Positions 23,781-33,059 are shown, numbered from the stretch's first letter. The stretch is 64,000 nucleotides of DNA from Halpernia frigidisoli (GCF_900113805.1 NZ_FOQT01000002.1:186001-250000); one strand, 5' to 3'. Notes: generated by a model from the letters alone, not told the origin. A program made the numbers and translations.

Positions 23781-24395
23781 TTAAATTTTTGCAAAATTAC
23801 GCAATAATAATTCACCGGCCCTATGACTTTTTTCAGGATGAAATTGCACACCAAAAATATGATTTTTCCTGAATACAGAGATAAATTTTCCTTCGTAATC
23901 TGTTACTGATATTGCCTCATTTTCATTTTTGCAAACTACATGGTAACTGTGTAAAAAATAAAATGATGCATCAATTTCAATTTCGTTAAAAAGCGCATCA
24001 CCATTACTATTTTTAACATTATTCCAACCCATGTGAGGAATTTTTGTCTGGTGTTTAATTTTTGAAACATCAAATTTCTTCACTTCAGCATCCATATATT
24101 TAAGACCTGGCTGAATTCCCTCTTCACTTGAATTGGCCATGATCTGCATTCCAACACAAATACCTAATATCGGTTTTTTTTGTATCAAAATGAGTTCATC
24201 TAATTTTGTTCTCATGCCGGATTTATTTAAAAGATCCATCGCATGATCAAAATGACCAACGCCCGGTAAAATAATGCGTTGGGCATCTTCTAAATCATCT
24301 TTACTTTTTGCAATTTTAGTTTTAATATTAAAATTTTCATAAACATTTGAAATTGCTTTAATATTTCCCAAACCGTAATCTATAATTGTGATCAT
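23781..24395 (-). CDS. HisH-like glutamine amidotransferase of a sugar amidation system (WbuY role)
   Basis: A 204-residue class I glutamine amidotransferase: IDYGLGNIKAI, ILPGVGHFDHAM, the nucleophile Cys in ILGICVGMQIM, and VQFHPEKSHRAG with the catalytic His and Glu. All three catalytic residues are present, so it should release ammonia from glutamine for the HisF-like partner. Its start overlaps the stop of the WbuX-like gene in an ATGA junction. There are no other histidine genes around. Confidence 0.87.
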   Translation of the reverse strand: MITIIDYGLGNIKAISNVYENFNIKTKIAKSKDDLEDAQRIILPGVGHFDHAMDLLNKSGMRTKLDELILIQKKPILGICVGMQIMANSSEEGIQPGLKYMDAEVKKFDVSKIKHQTKIPHMGWNNVKNSNGDALFNEIEIDASFYFLHSYHVVCKNENEAISVTDYEGKFISVFRKNHIFGVQFHPEKSHRAGELLLRNFAKI

Positions 24396-25375
24396 CGGAA
24401 TAGTCTTTTTTCAATTCCCAGTCTGGTCAAAACACCAGAACCGAGATTTATAAGCCATTTTTTATTTTTATAATCATTAAAGGTTTTATTTTTAGCTGCA
24501 AATAAATTTTGAAGTTCTGCTCGGGTAATATTTAATTTATCGGCAATGTATCCAAATTCTTTTTGATGAAATTCTGGTGAAAGTTCCGGTTTGGTGATCT
24601 TTTCAAGCGCTTCTTCTCTTGTCATTTGTTTAGTCATAATTAAACTGGAGAAATGCGCTTTTCTGCGATCATAACCAAATTTTTTCTGTAACCAATAGTC
24701 TTCAAAGAATCTTGTGAAGCGGGATTCGTGATGTTTGTGTTGAAAAGGTTTCCAGTTAAATTTTTCATTAAGCAGTTTTTCTGCCTCAGCTTTTTTGTAA
24801 ACCACATAATTAAGCGGTTTAAATACCTTCATTCCAAAAAAATATTTATAATAAATTTTATATCTTAGAATATCAATTATTGGAAATGTTTTTAGTTTTA
24901 TTCTGCCAAATTTTGAATGAATATCTAATATCAATTTTTTATCGATACCTGGATAAGCGCCCCATTCCTCCGGTTCTTTGCAGCATTCCGTGCTGTAATT
25001 ACCACCTGTAATAACATATTCTATTTTATTCTTTTTTGCAAAAGCGTAAAGCGCAGAGAAAAATGCTATATCCTGCGGAAGATCCTGATCCGGGATCTGA
25101 GATTTGAAAAAAGCGATCTGCAGATCTTTCATTTCTTCCCAGTTGATCACTTCTGTGTAGAGATCTACTTTTAAATTATTTACGAGATTTTCAATATTAC
25201 TAACGGCATGATCCGTGTTCCAACCAGCATCAACATGAAATGCTAAAGGCCTAAGTCCCATGATTTCTTTTGCGACATACAATGCATACGAACTGTCTAA
25301 ACCGCCGCTGACACCAATTATACAGTCAAAATCATCATTTTTTCGGTTTTTTTTGATTTTTGCAGCAATTTTCAT
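24392..25375 (-). CDS. N-acetyl sugar amidotransferase (WbuX/WbpG family), open part after an N-terminal stop
   Basis: A PP-loop ATP-pyrophosphatase that, with the HisH/HisF pair, converts an N-acetyl group of a UDP-sugar to an acetamidino group. The PP-loop GVSGGLDSSYALYVAKE is near residue 20, followed by FHVDAGWNTDHAVSN, EVINWEEMKDLQ, TGGNYSTECC and ESRFTRFFEDYWL. The open frame starts at 25375 and gives 327 residues, but homologous coding sequence continues upstream in the same frame to an ATG at 25531, broken by a single TAA at 25451-25453. Whether the short form works is unknown; the missing ~52 residues are a conserved N-terminal segment of the family. Confidence 0.85.
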   Translation of the reverse strand: MKIAAKIKKNRKNDDFDCIIGVSGGLDSSYALYVAKEIMGLRPLAFHVDAGWNTDHAVSNIENLVNNLKVDLYTEVINWEEMKDLQIAFFKSQIPDQDLPQDIAFFSALYAFAKKNKIEYVITGGNYSTECCKEPEEWGAYPGIDKKLILDIHSKFGRIKLKTFPIIDILRYKIYYKYFFGMKVFKPLNYVVYKKAEAEKLLNEKFNWKPFQHKHHESRFTRFFEDYWLQKKFGYDRRKAHFSSLIMTKQMTREEALEKITKPELSPEFHQKEFGYIADKLNITRAELQNLFAAKNKTFNDYKNKKWLINLGSGVLTRLGIEKRLFR

Positions 25376-25531
25376 TAACTCATCAATTTTTCCTTCGCCA
25401 TAATTCCAGTGGGGAAGAATATTTTTTTGAAAGTTAATGTAATGATCACTTTAACCTTTTTCATTAAAGGTGATTCCGATATCGGTCGTGTCCATTATAG
25501 TTTTAGTACAAATCTGCTTTTGCCTCATCAT
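25376..25531 (-). pseudogene. N-terminal segment of the WbuX-like gene interrupted by an in-frame TAA
   Basis: Read on the minus strand in the same frame as the downstream gene, 25531 to 25376 gives MMRQKQICTKTIMDTTDIG, then ITFNEKG, a TAA at 25451-25453, then SDHYINFQKNILPHWNYGEG up to the internal ATG at 25375. The family N-terminus is of the form 'ICTKTVMDTxDPxIxFDExGVSNHY', so homology is clear on both sides of the stop and the frame is unshifted. This indicates a single nonsense change (or a sequencing error) at the position normally occupied by Val. Confidence 0.75.
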
Positions 25532-25637
25532 TAATTACCGTTACTTTAAAAATCTGCTATAAATATAGTATTTTCAATAAAACTTTGTAATCTAATTATA
25601 GTTTTATCATCAAATTTTAGTTTGTTTTAAAAATGTT

Positions 25638-26654
25638 TTATAAAATTTCTATTAATTCCTTAATATTATTTTCTACTAAACTTTTCGACATTTTCGTTTC
25701 TGAAGTCACCGCATAAGAAAAAGCATCTTTTATAGAATTTTCATCCAAAGGGTCAAAAGTGAGCGTTGGTTCACAAACGGCATAAATATATGGCAAATCT
25801 GCACCAATCACTTTACAACCATTTTCTATGGCTTCCACAATACCAAGACCGAAACTTTCGGCTAAAGAAGGAAAGATCAGAAATTCACAGGATTGGTAAA
25901 TTTTACCTAAAGAATCGCGGTCAACAAAGCCAATATTTTCTATCGGATAATTGGCCTGCTTTTTTTCCTGAACCATTGTGCAAAGTTCTGCAAAATCCTC
26001 ACTTACGGTGATGATCAGCTTGCCAGATTTATTTTCATCATAAAAGGCGCAAAAAGCGTTGATCAATCTGACATGGTTTTTATGTGGAGGCGCACTGCTG
26101 ATGAAGACAAAACTGTTTTTTTCACGCGTCACATTTTCGACTTTTTTAATTTCCGGAAAGTAAGGCAAAATTAATAGCGTTTCATCTTTGCTGTGGTATT
26201 TATTCTGAAAATTTTTCTTTATGACATCCGTTTGAAGAATCCAGTAATCTGTATTTTTAAATAAAAAGCGCAGAACCATTCTTTTTAAGGAAAACATAAT
26301 TTTATGAACCGTAGGCGTATCTTTCGGTACTTTAATGTAAAGCTGCTGATGAAAATAAGTGAACACTTTTGCTTTCAAACGGATATTTGGTGGAAGATCG
26401 CCGAAGCAGAGAACTGAAGAAAAACGGTCTTTAAATTTTCTGTAAAAAAAATGTCTTTTAACAATAGAGCCTTCCAAAAACAAAACTTCGTTCCTTGTAT
26501 CTTTCAAATAAGGCACAGAATCCTCTACCCTTTTATCTAAAAGATAAAATACCTTTTTACCGCTTTTTTCCAGTTCGACAATAAGATAATCGAGTAAAAT
26601 CTTTCCGCCACTGTTGTTTATGTACATGGCATCAATCAATAATTCCGGCTCCAT
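25638..26654 (-). CDS. Glycosyltransferase family 4
   Basis: A 338-residue GT-B fold protein. The C-terminal half carries the GT1/GT4 signature: SFVFISSAPPHKNHVRLINAF, NIGFVDRDSLGKIYQSC, and FLIFPSLAESFGLGIVEAIENGCKVIGADLPY with the E-x7-E motif. The N-terminal acceptor domain is short and diverged. Its start overlaps the previous glycosyltransferase by 23 bases. It should add one sugar of the repeat unit on the cytoplasmic face; donor and acceptor are unknown. Confidence 0.82.
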   Translation of the reverse strand: MEPELLIDAMYINNSGGKILLDYLIVELEKSGKKVFYLLDKRVEDSVPYLKDTRNEVLFLEGSIVKRHFFYRKFKDRFSSVLCFGDLPPNIRLKAKVFTYFHQQLYIKVPKDTPTVHKIMFSLKRMVLRFLFKNTDYWILQTDVIKKNFQNKYHSKDETLLILPYFPEIKKVENVTREKNSFVFISSAPPHKNHVRLINAFCAFYDENKSGKLIITVSEDFAELCTMVQEKKQANYPIENIGFVDRDSLGKIYQSCEFLIFPSLAESFGLGIVEAIENGCKVIGADLPYIYAVCEPTLTFDPLDENSIKDAFSYAVTSETKMSKSLVENNIKELIEIL

Positions 26655-27636
26655 CTGCTATTTCTTTGTATAAATTAATATATTTCTGCGTGATCTCTTC
26701 CGGTAGAAAGCGCTTTGCATTTGCAAAACCTTTTTGCACAAGTTCACGGCGCAAATTTAAATCATTTATCAATAATCCAAGTTTATTTTCAATATCATCT
26801 TTGTCAAGCGGATCTACCAATAAAGCAGCATTGCCGGCAACGGATTTCATTGGTTCAACATCAGAAGTGATCACGGTACAACCTGCGGCTTGCGCTTCTA
26901 TGATGGGCATTCCAAAACCCTCGTATAAAGACGGAAAGCACAAAATATCTGAAATCTGGTAAAGTTGCTCCAGTTCCTGATCAGATATAAACTTTTTTAA
27001 GGAAAATTTGGCAGAACTTTCTGCAATTAATTTTGTCTGTTCATCGCTCAATTCTCCAACAATTGTGATATGGCATTTCAAATTTTTTGAAGCCTGCAAA
27101 ACGCGCTCAATATTTTTATTACTTCTCGTCCCGACCAAAAGTAAATTTGTTTCTTCCGCAGATTTTTCAACAACTTCTCTTTTGAATAAACCGAAAGTAA
27201 GCGGATTGGGAATGACCCTGATTTTATTTTCAGCGTTCGGGCAATATTTTAAAATCTCATCTTTGGTTTTTTGAGAAATTACCGTGATATATTTTAATTT
27301 CCAGACGGGTAGATAGATCCAAATTAAAAGATACATTTGCTTTTTCCACCAGGAATTATAACTGTCGGCGCTCACATTATCGTGAATGGTAAGAACTGTT
27401 TTATTATTATTCAGAAATATAGCTGCCCAATGAATATCGCCAGTAATATGATTAATATCGCCCTGATTTTTTTTAAAGAACCACATGGCTTTAAACATTT
27501 GGGAGAGTGGAAAAGGATTATTAATAATTTTAACAATAAAACCTTTTTCACGTAACTGCAATTGTATGACGGAAAACACCTTTTCGATACTGATCCTTTC
27601 AGCAATGAATTGTCGGTTAAAAAAATGTATTTTCAT
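26632..27636 (-). CDS. Glycosyltransferase family 4
   Basis: A 334-residue GT-B enzyme starting MKIHFFNRQFIAERISIEKVF. Donor-site motifs are NLLLVGTRSNKNIERVLQA and ILCFPSLYEGFGMPIIEAQAAG with the conserved E-x7-E pair. An upstream ATG at 27714 would add 26 residues inside the polymerase gene; the ATG at 27636, one base after that gene's stop, is the better start. It overlaps the next glycosyltransferase by 23 bases. Confidence 0.85.
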   Translation of the reverse strand: MKIHFFNRQFIAERISIEKVFSVIQLQLREKGFIVKIINNPFPLSQMFKAMWFFKKNQGDINHITGDIHWAAIFLNNNKTVLTIHDNVSADSYNSWWKKQMYLLIWIYLPVWKLKYITVISQKTKDEILKYCPNAENKIRVIPNPLTFGLFKREVVEKSAEETNLLLVGTRSNKNIERVLQASKNLKCHITIVGELSDEQTKLIAESSAKFSLKKFISDQELEQLYQISDILCFPSLYEGFGMPIIEAQAAGCTVITSDVEPMKSVAGNAALLVDPLDKDDIENKLGLLINDLNLRRELVQKGFANAKRFLPEEITQKYINLYKEIADGAGIID

Positions 27637-27637
27637 A

Positions 27638-28750
27638 TTAATGCATATTTCGGTGGTAATCTGAGTTAAAGAAAAGGGTTTTGTAGGGAACAAAAAGATC
27701 GGGATAAACACCAATAGATCTATTAACCACTACTAGACTGTATATTAAAAAAAGACAAGCTGTTATCAAAATCATTTTTTTACTCTTTAGTAAGTAAAAA
27801 ACATAGGAAAGGAGAACAGGTTCAAAGATATTGAAGTAAAAACTTCCCCTGCTGATCATTACCGTTAAAGTTTTTGCAAATATTAAATAAAAGCACAGAC
27901 TTAAAAAATAAATATTGAAGATTAGCGTGAACTTCGGCTGTAATTTTAAAATTCTTTCTCTTAAAATAAAAAAGAAAGTAAAAATTGTAATCCTCTTCAA
28001 AAATCCTAAGGTAGAAATAGGTTTAGAATCATGCGCGGCAATATCAAGATACTGCTTGACTTTAAAAGCTGAATAATCACTGAAACTACCAAAAAATGTA
28101 AAAATTTTGAAAGGAAGTTGGGTGTAGCCAACCATTAAAGAAAGTGCAACAGCCAAAATCATCAACCGACTGTCTAATTTTTTTGTTAAAAAAACGAAAG
28201 AAATAAGGAGAATTGAAGATGTATGAAACTGAAAAGCAATCAGAATGCAAAGAAAATAAGCCCATAATTTTTTTTCATAAAGATAAAAGACACTTAAAAG
28301 ACCAAATGCCGCGGCTAAAAACTGGCGATTTGCGCCCCAGGTTCCCATGAATGTGGCATAAAAAATAACAATTGCTACAAAAAAATAAGGGGTAAAATAG
28401 CGGTAGGTTTTCTGCAAAAGCAGAAAAAAAAGCGTGGCATGAACAAGTAAAAAGAAAGTATAATCAGAAATGGCAAATTTAACACAGGAAACAATCAAAT
28501 TGTAGCCGGGCTCATAACCATTTTCATTATTAACTAAAGGGGTGGATAAATTTTGTGTGTAGAAATGCCTTATGTATTGCTTCCAGTCTGTGCCTGTTTC
28601 CCAGCGAAAGCCGAGTTCCAGAATACATATCCCGACGGCGAATATGATCAATAGATTTTTGTAAAGCGGTTTTGCTGTTAATTTTGGAAAAAGTATTTCT
28701 AAAAAAACCGGAACAAAAAGCAGTAAAATTGTGATAAAATAAAAATACAT
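27638..28750 (-). CDS. EpsG-family membrane protein, possible polysaccharide polymerase
   Basis: A 370-residue polytopic protein with about 10 hydrophobic segments. The segment GFRWETGTDWKQYIRHFY near residue 50 is the EpsG hallmark (RxxxGxDWxxY), followed by NNENGYEPGYN. EpsG proteins are thought to act as Wzy-like polymerases of exopolysaccharide. It follows another candidate polymerase at 28815, so the locus has two. Confidence 0.8.
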   Translation of the reverse strand: MYFYFITILLLFVPVFLEILFPKLTAKPLYKNLLIIFAVGICILELGFRWETGTDWKQYIRHFYTQNLSTPLVNNENGYEPGYNLIVSCVKFAISDYTFFLLVHATLFFLLLQKTYRYFTPYFFVAIVIFYATFMGTWGANRQFLAAAFGLLSVFYLYEKKLWAYFLCILIAFQFHTSSILLISFVFLTKKLDSRLMILAVALSLMVGYTQLPFKIFTFFGSFSDYSAFKVKQYLDIAAHDSKPISTLGFLKRITIFTFFFILRERILKLQPKFTLIFNIYFLSLCFYLIFAKTLTVMISRGSFYFNIFEPVLLSYVFYLLKSKKMILITACLFLIYSLVVVNRSIGVYPDLFVPYKTLFFNSDYHRNMH

Positions 28751-28814
28751 TGTTCTGGTTTTTTAAAAAAAGATTGCTTTGAAATCAGATCACTAACAGA
28801 GCATGAAAAAAGTT

Positions 28815-30302
28815 TTAATATTCATATACCAATTCCGTAACATCTTTTCTTTCATTTTTAAAGAAAATTTTGACAAAAACAAGACAGACAAAAATACTTA
28901 TCAGTTGTCCTGCGATCATGAAGTAAATATCATTTTCGACGGTGATCATGTTAAAAAGCGTTACCAAAGAATAGACAAAGTAAAAAGGCGTTTTTGTGGG
29001 TAAATAATACTGGATATAACTTAAAAAGCATCCCAATAAAAAAAAACTGATAAAAACATACACTTCACCTCCCTCAAAATAAGCCCATCCAAATGTGGTA
29101 GGTGTAACGGAACTTCCCAAAAGACCCAAAACCATGTAATTTAATTTTGCACCTATGTCGCTCGTTGGTTTACTTGGAATAAGCTGTCTGGGCACGAACG
29201 AGACAGGAAGATACGGATATCTATCCATGTGTTTATATTCCGTCCAAAGTTGTTCATTTTCAACCGAGTAAACAAAAATATTGAACATAGAAAGTCTGCT
29301 ATTCAATGCCTTTCCCGTAGATTCATTGCTTTCAGATTTCTTTTCGCTACCCGTTATTGTGGAGTTTACTGCATTGCCCAAAAGTTCCAAGCGACTTTTC
29401 CCTGTATCTGTACGCAACTGATCGCGGTATTGTGTAACAACGGGAAAAACAAGTAGCACAATAGGTATTGCCACAAGCACAATAACTTTAGGAAACTTGT
29501 TACCTGCCGCCAAATAAAACAACAGCAATTGTATGCAAATTATAATAACAGGCCCTTTGGAACCAGCATATAATGTAGAAAAGATATATAATATAAAAAA
29601 TATTTTGAAATATCTGTTAAATCTTAAATCCTTGTCTTTATTTAAAAACACAACCGCAAGATAGCTAAGGATGATCATCGGCGCAAGAAAACCGTAAAAC
29701 TGTAATACGGCGGAAAATGGACCTAACGCTGCGCCTTCAATATTTTCGACACTATCCGCATAACCTGATATACCGGTGGCAACCATTACAATAAGAATAA
29801 AAAGGTAGATGTAAGATATAATTATAAATAAGTTTTTCCTTTTTAAAACCAGATTGGAAGTTGCTGAAAAAGTGATCCGGCTTTTTATAAGGCTCAGCTT
29901 CTTTAATTTTAATCTGAAAAGAAGATCAGCAAAATCAAGCGCAAGCATTCCGATGATGATGGTCAAAAGACTTCTGATCACATAATCAGGATTGATGAAA
30001 TAAAACTGGAAAAAACTGTTCTCAGCAGAATCGATATTATCTGCAATGCTGAGATAATTTAAATTTAGATAAACAAATGCCGCAATTTTAAAAACATTTA
30101 TAAACCTGACCATCTTATATTTATAAGCGGTGTGCAAGAAAGAACCCACAGAAAGCTGGGTTATTACAGCGGAAAGTATCAGTTCAAAAAAAATAAAACT
30201 ACGGTCCGTTACGATCATCAGATAAACCGCCCGGCTTAAAAAAATAAACCACACGAAAAAAAGCGATAACTGATAATATTTTAAAGAGAATTTAAAATTC
30301 AT
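28815..30302 (-). CDS. O-antigen polymerase-like membrane protein (Wzy candidate)
   Basis: A 495-residue protein with about 12 hydrophobic segments and one large soluble loop (residues ~285-400) containing QYRDQLRTDTGKSRLELL and the conserved-looking RYPYLPVSFVPRQLIPSKP, DIGAKLNYMVLG and TPTTFGWAYFEGG. This layout, with a big periplasmic loop carrying arginines between membrane segments, is typical of oligosaccharide-repeat polymerases. Sequence similarity among Wzy proteins is low, so the call rests on topology and context: it lies amid glycosyltransferases, after the flippase. Confidence 0.75.
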   Translation of the reverse strand: MNFKFSLKYYQLSLFFVWFIFLSRAVYLMIVTDRSFIFFELILSAVITQLSVGSFLHTAYKYKMVRFINVFKIAAFVYLNLNYLSIADNIDSAENSFFQFYFINPDYVIRSLLTIIIGMLALDFADLLFRLKLKKLSLIKSRITFSATSNLVLKRKNLFIIISYIYLFILIVMVATGISGYADSVENIEGAALGPFSAVLQFYGFLAPMIILSYLAVVFLNKDKDLRFNRYFKIFFILYIFSTLYAGSKGPVIIICIQLLLFYLAAGNKFPKVIVLVAIPIVLLVFPVVTQYRDQLRTDTGKSRLELLGNAVNSTITGSEKKSESNESTGKALNSRLSMFNIFVYSVENEQLWTEYKHMDRYPYLPVSFVPRQLIPSKPTSDIGAKLNYMVLGLLGSSVTPTTFGWAYFEGGEVYVFISFFLLGCFLSYIQYYLPTKTPFYFVYSLVTLFNMITVENDIYFMIAGQLISIFVCLVFVKIFFKNERKDVTELVYEY

Positions 30303-30314
30303 AATAAAAGTACG

Positions 30315-31310
30315 TTATAAAAAACCCAGAACTTCTTTTATTCTGTGCTCATAAGTATGGTTTTTATGAAAATGCTTAATTTGCTGATCTGCAATGCTGT
30401 AGCGCTCTTCAGGGTGAACCAGATAATATTTTATTTTTTCTACTGCTTCGCCAATAGTTTTGTAAGTAAATTTCTCTACATCAACCGCAGAATATTCCTG
30501 CAAAGCAGGTTTATAATCGCAGATCTGGAAACCGCCAATACCATAAATTTCAAAAAATTTCACATTAGCTGAGGTAATTTCGGCGTAATGAAAGTTGTTA
30601 AAAATCACTTTTGAACCATACAGAACTTCGGATTTTCGCTTTCCGGTAATAAATTCGTTCTGGAAATTATCTTCAATTTCCTTCCGGGGAAATCTTTTAT
30701 CCGGCGTTCCAAATAAACTGACTTCCAAACCATTTTTAATAAGTTCAGAAACCATCGCAGCACGGTATGGATACATGGTACCAAAACCCACTACATCAAT
30801 ATTTATTTTATCTTCCAACAATTTTCGGTCAGTCTCTGCGGGCGGTACATGAAGCCTTGCATTTAGAGCTTCGGGTAAATAATGCGTATTAAGGTTCATT
30901 TTATTTTTCATAAAATCAACCATAAAGTGATCTTTTGTAAAATAGGCATCATAAGGTGAGGCAAAGATCTGCTGATGCTCCAGCGTTGTGAGCTGATCCG
31001 GATTGATATGAAAAACAGGAGTATTTGGGAGGGCTGTTTTTATCATCCGGATACATTCCGGATTTATAAAGCGGTAAGTTCCTATCACAAGATCCGGCTT
31101 TTGCTCCACGATCTTTTCTGCTATTTTTTTAAAAACTGAAAGATCATATTTGGGGAAGAGTTTTGTTGCCCAATAATTGAAACGGTAAGGAATTTTAACG
31201 ACATCTTTAATGTCAATATGAAAAACCTCATGACCTAAAAAAACCAGAGAATCCTGTAAATGGTATTCTAAACTGTCAAAATCTTTACTTCCTAATAAGG
31301 CTACCTTCAT
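30315..31310 (-). CDS. CgeB-like glycosyltransferase
   Basis: A 331-residue GT-B-type protein opening MKVALLGSKDFDSLEYHLQD, with HINPDQLTTLEHQQIFASPY, YPYRAAMVSELIKNGLEVSLFG, and FEIYGIGGFQICDYKPALQEY followed by YYLVHPEERYSIADQ. These are features of the CgeB / glycosyl-transferase 1_2 family that transfers sugars in spore-coat and capsule synthesis. The frame is open to 31439, but the ATG at 31310, one base after the previous stop, gives the normal Rossmann start. Donor sugar unknown. Confidence 0.78.
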   Translation of the reverse strand: MKVALLGSKDFDSLEYHLQDSLVFLGHEVFHIDIKDVVKIPYRFNYWATKLFPKYDLSVFKKIAEKIVEQKPDLVIGTYRFINPECIRMIKTALPNTPVFHINPDQLTTLEHQQIFASPYDAYFTKDHFMVDFMKNKMNLNTHYLPEALNARLHVPPAETDRKLLEDKINIDVVGFGTMYPYRAAMVSELIKNGLEVSLFGTPDKRFPRKEIEDNFQNEFITGKRKSEVLYGSKVIFNNFHYAEITSANVKFFEIYGIGGFQICDYKPALQEYSAVDVEKFTYKTIGEAVEKIKYYLVHPEERYSIADQQIKHFHKNHTYEHRIKEVLGFL

Positions 31311-31311
31311 A

Positions 31312-32208
31312 TTAATACGTTTTTCTAACTGCAGTTTCAAATTCTGCTTTTTCCTCTTTGGTGTAATTTTTACTAAAACCGCTAAGATATAAATAAAATT
31401 TATCCCAGTATTTGTACGCACCAAAATTATCGGGATCATTTTTCCTCAAAAAAATATTTTTGCTGGTGTGCACTATTATTCTCTTTCTGTTATTATAGCG
31501 TCTGATTGCTTTCCCACTGCCATCTTCCAGATGGATGATCTCTGTGCCGGAATAGATAAAACATTTTAAACCCAGGTTTTTCAGACGAAACTGAAGATCA
31601 CTTTCTTCGTAATACATAAAAAAAGCCGGATCGAAACCGTTTAATTGTTTAAAAACTTCTGCCCTCATCATTAGATCTGCGCCGATAACGTAGCCGATCT
31701 CATAAAAATTCTTTTCAGTGTTTCGTTCCTGTTGGGATTCTTTTTTGGCAAAATATTTAATTAAAGGTATTACGCTTTTGTGTTTTTCAATTTCTGTTTT
31801 ACAGCTAGGCATCACAGAACCATCTCCATTAAACTGCCCTTCATTGTTAATGAGTGTACAGCCGAGACTTCCTATCTTTAAAGTTTCTTCGTTCTCTGTA
31901 AAAAAATGGTGGAGTTTTTCTACTGAATTTTCCTTAAAAACTGTGTCAGAATTTAGGAAAAATAAAAAGTCGCCCGTCGCAGTTTTTGCCCCCAGATTAT
32001 TGGCTCTGCCAAAACCAAGATTTTCCGGTGAATAAATATATTGTATTAAAGTATTATTTTCAAAATAAACCTTACTGCCATCTGTAGAAGCATTATCGAC
32101 TAAAATAATTTCGTAATCAATATTTTCTGTGAATTTTACAACAGAATTAATACACGCACTGGTGAGGTCTTTTGTGTTATAAGTAACGATGATAATGGAT
32201 ACTTTCAT
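31312..32208 (-). CDS. Glycosyltransferase family 2 (rhamnosyltransferase-like)
   Basis: A 298-residue GT-A enzyme: SIIIVTYNTKDLTSACINSV, IILVDNASTDGS, GFGRANNLGAKTATGDFLFFLNSDT (the DxD equivalent NSDT), GADLMMRAEVFKQLNGFDPAFFMYYEESDLQFRL. This pattern belongs to the WbbL/RfbF-like subset that often uses dTDP-rhamnose. The presence of rmlC at the end of the locus is compatible. It follows the GT2 gene at 32250 by 41 bases. Confidence 0.86.
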   Translation of the reverse strand: MKVSIIIVTYNTKDLTSACINSVVKFTENIDYEIILVDNASTDGSKVYFENNTLIQYIYSPENLGFGRANNLGAKTATGDFLFFLNSDTVFKENSVEKLHHFFTENEETLKIGSLGCTLINNEGQFNGDGSVMPSCKTEIEKHKSVIPLIKYFAKKESQQERNTEKNFYEIGYVIGADLMMRAEVFKQLNGFDPAFFMYYEESDLQFRLKNLGLKCFIYSGTEIIHLEDGSGKAIRRYNNRKRIIVHTSKNIFLRKNDPDNFGAYKYWDKFYLYLSGFSKNYTKEEKAEFETAVRKTY

Positions 32209-32249
32209 ACGAAATATACTTTGAGGAAAATTTTACATTTAAATTTCCT

Positions 32250-33059
32250 TTATTTTTTGACTTTTGCAAGATTTTTATAAATAATTAAACCTGCCACTCT
32301 CTTTATAATCTTTGCCTTACGTTTTATTCCAGGAACTTTGAAAAATAATTTTCCATAGGTTTTTAAAGCATCAGCATGGAGCGCGGGGTTTTCACCCGAC
32401 GTATTGCTGTCGTGGATTCTATATTTGGATACCACTTTATCAAAAAAAAGTATTTGATTTTTTGAAGCGGCACTGATATAAAAATAAAAATCTTCACCTT
32501 TTAGATCTTCGGGAAATTTTCCGGTTAGTGAGAATATTTTCCTGTCCATCATCATTACTGCGCCGGAAATAGCGAAATTAAATAGTATTTCATCTAAAAT
32601 TCCCTTTTCCGTTGCATACTTTTCGGTTTTGGCTTTATGAAAATCTCTAAGCATACTTTTATGCGTCACGATTCCGTTGCTATCAATCACTTCGGCATCT
32701 GATAAAAGTAGTGTTTTATCGCTGTTCTTCAAAATTTTCACCCGTTCAGTAACCGTGTTGTTCGTCAGCAAATCATCACTGGCAACCACTACAAGATATT
32801 GACCTGCGGAAATATTCACCAGTTCATTAAGAGTCGCACAAAATCCTTTATTTTCCCTGTAAGAAAACTGCACATTTTCTTCCGGGTTATTTTTAATCCA
32901 GTTTTGGATAATCTGCACGGAATTATCTTTTGAACCATCATCAATGATCACAATTTGTTTATTGGAGTAAGAATCCGCTTTGATGGAATCCAGCGTGTGA
33001 CTTACGTACGCAGAATGATTGTAGCAGGAAATGAGAAAACTTACAAGTGGCTCCATCAT
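32250..33059 (-). CDS. Glycosyltransferase family 2
   Basis: A 269-residue GT-A enzyme with FLISCYNHSAYVSHTLDSI, IVIIDDGSKDNSVQI, ENKGFCATLNELVNIS and VVASDDLLT, the last being the metal-binding Asp pair. Two consecutive ATGs (33059, 33056) overlap the stop of the flippase gene, so translation is coupled to it. The C-terminus is basic with a short amphipathic helix. Confidence 0.85.
   Translation of the reverse strand: MMEPLVSFLISCYNHSAYVSHTLDSIKADSYSNKQIVIIDDGSKDNSVQIIQNWIKNNPEENVQFSYRENKGFCATLNELVNISAGQYLVVVASDDLLTNNTVTERVKILKNSDKTLLLSDAEVIDSNGIVTHKSMLRDFHKAKTEKYATEKGILDEILFNFAISGAVMMMDRKIFSLTGKFPEDLKGEDFYFYISAASKNQILFFDKVVSKYRIHDSNTSGENPALHADALKTYGKLFFKVPGIKRKAKIIKRVAGLIIYKNLAKVKK

Noticed and set aside
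23007-24395. Histidine biosynthesis genes hisH and hisF
   Set aside because: No other his genes nearby, the HisF catalytic Asp is missing, and the genes are coupled to a WbuX-like gene in a glycan locus.
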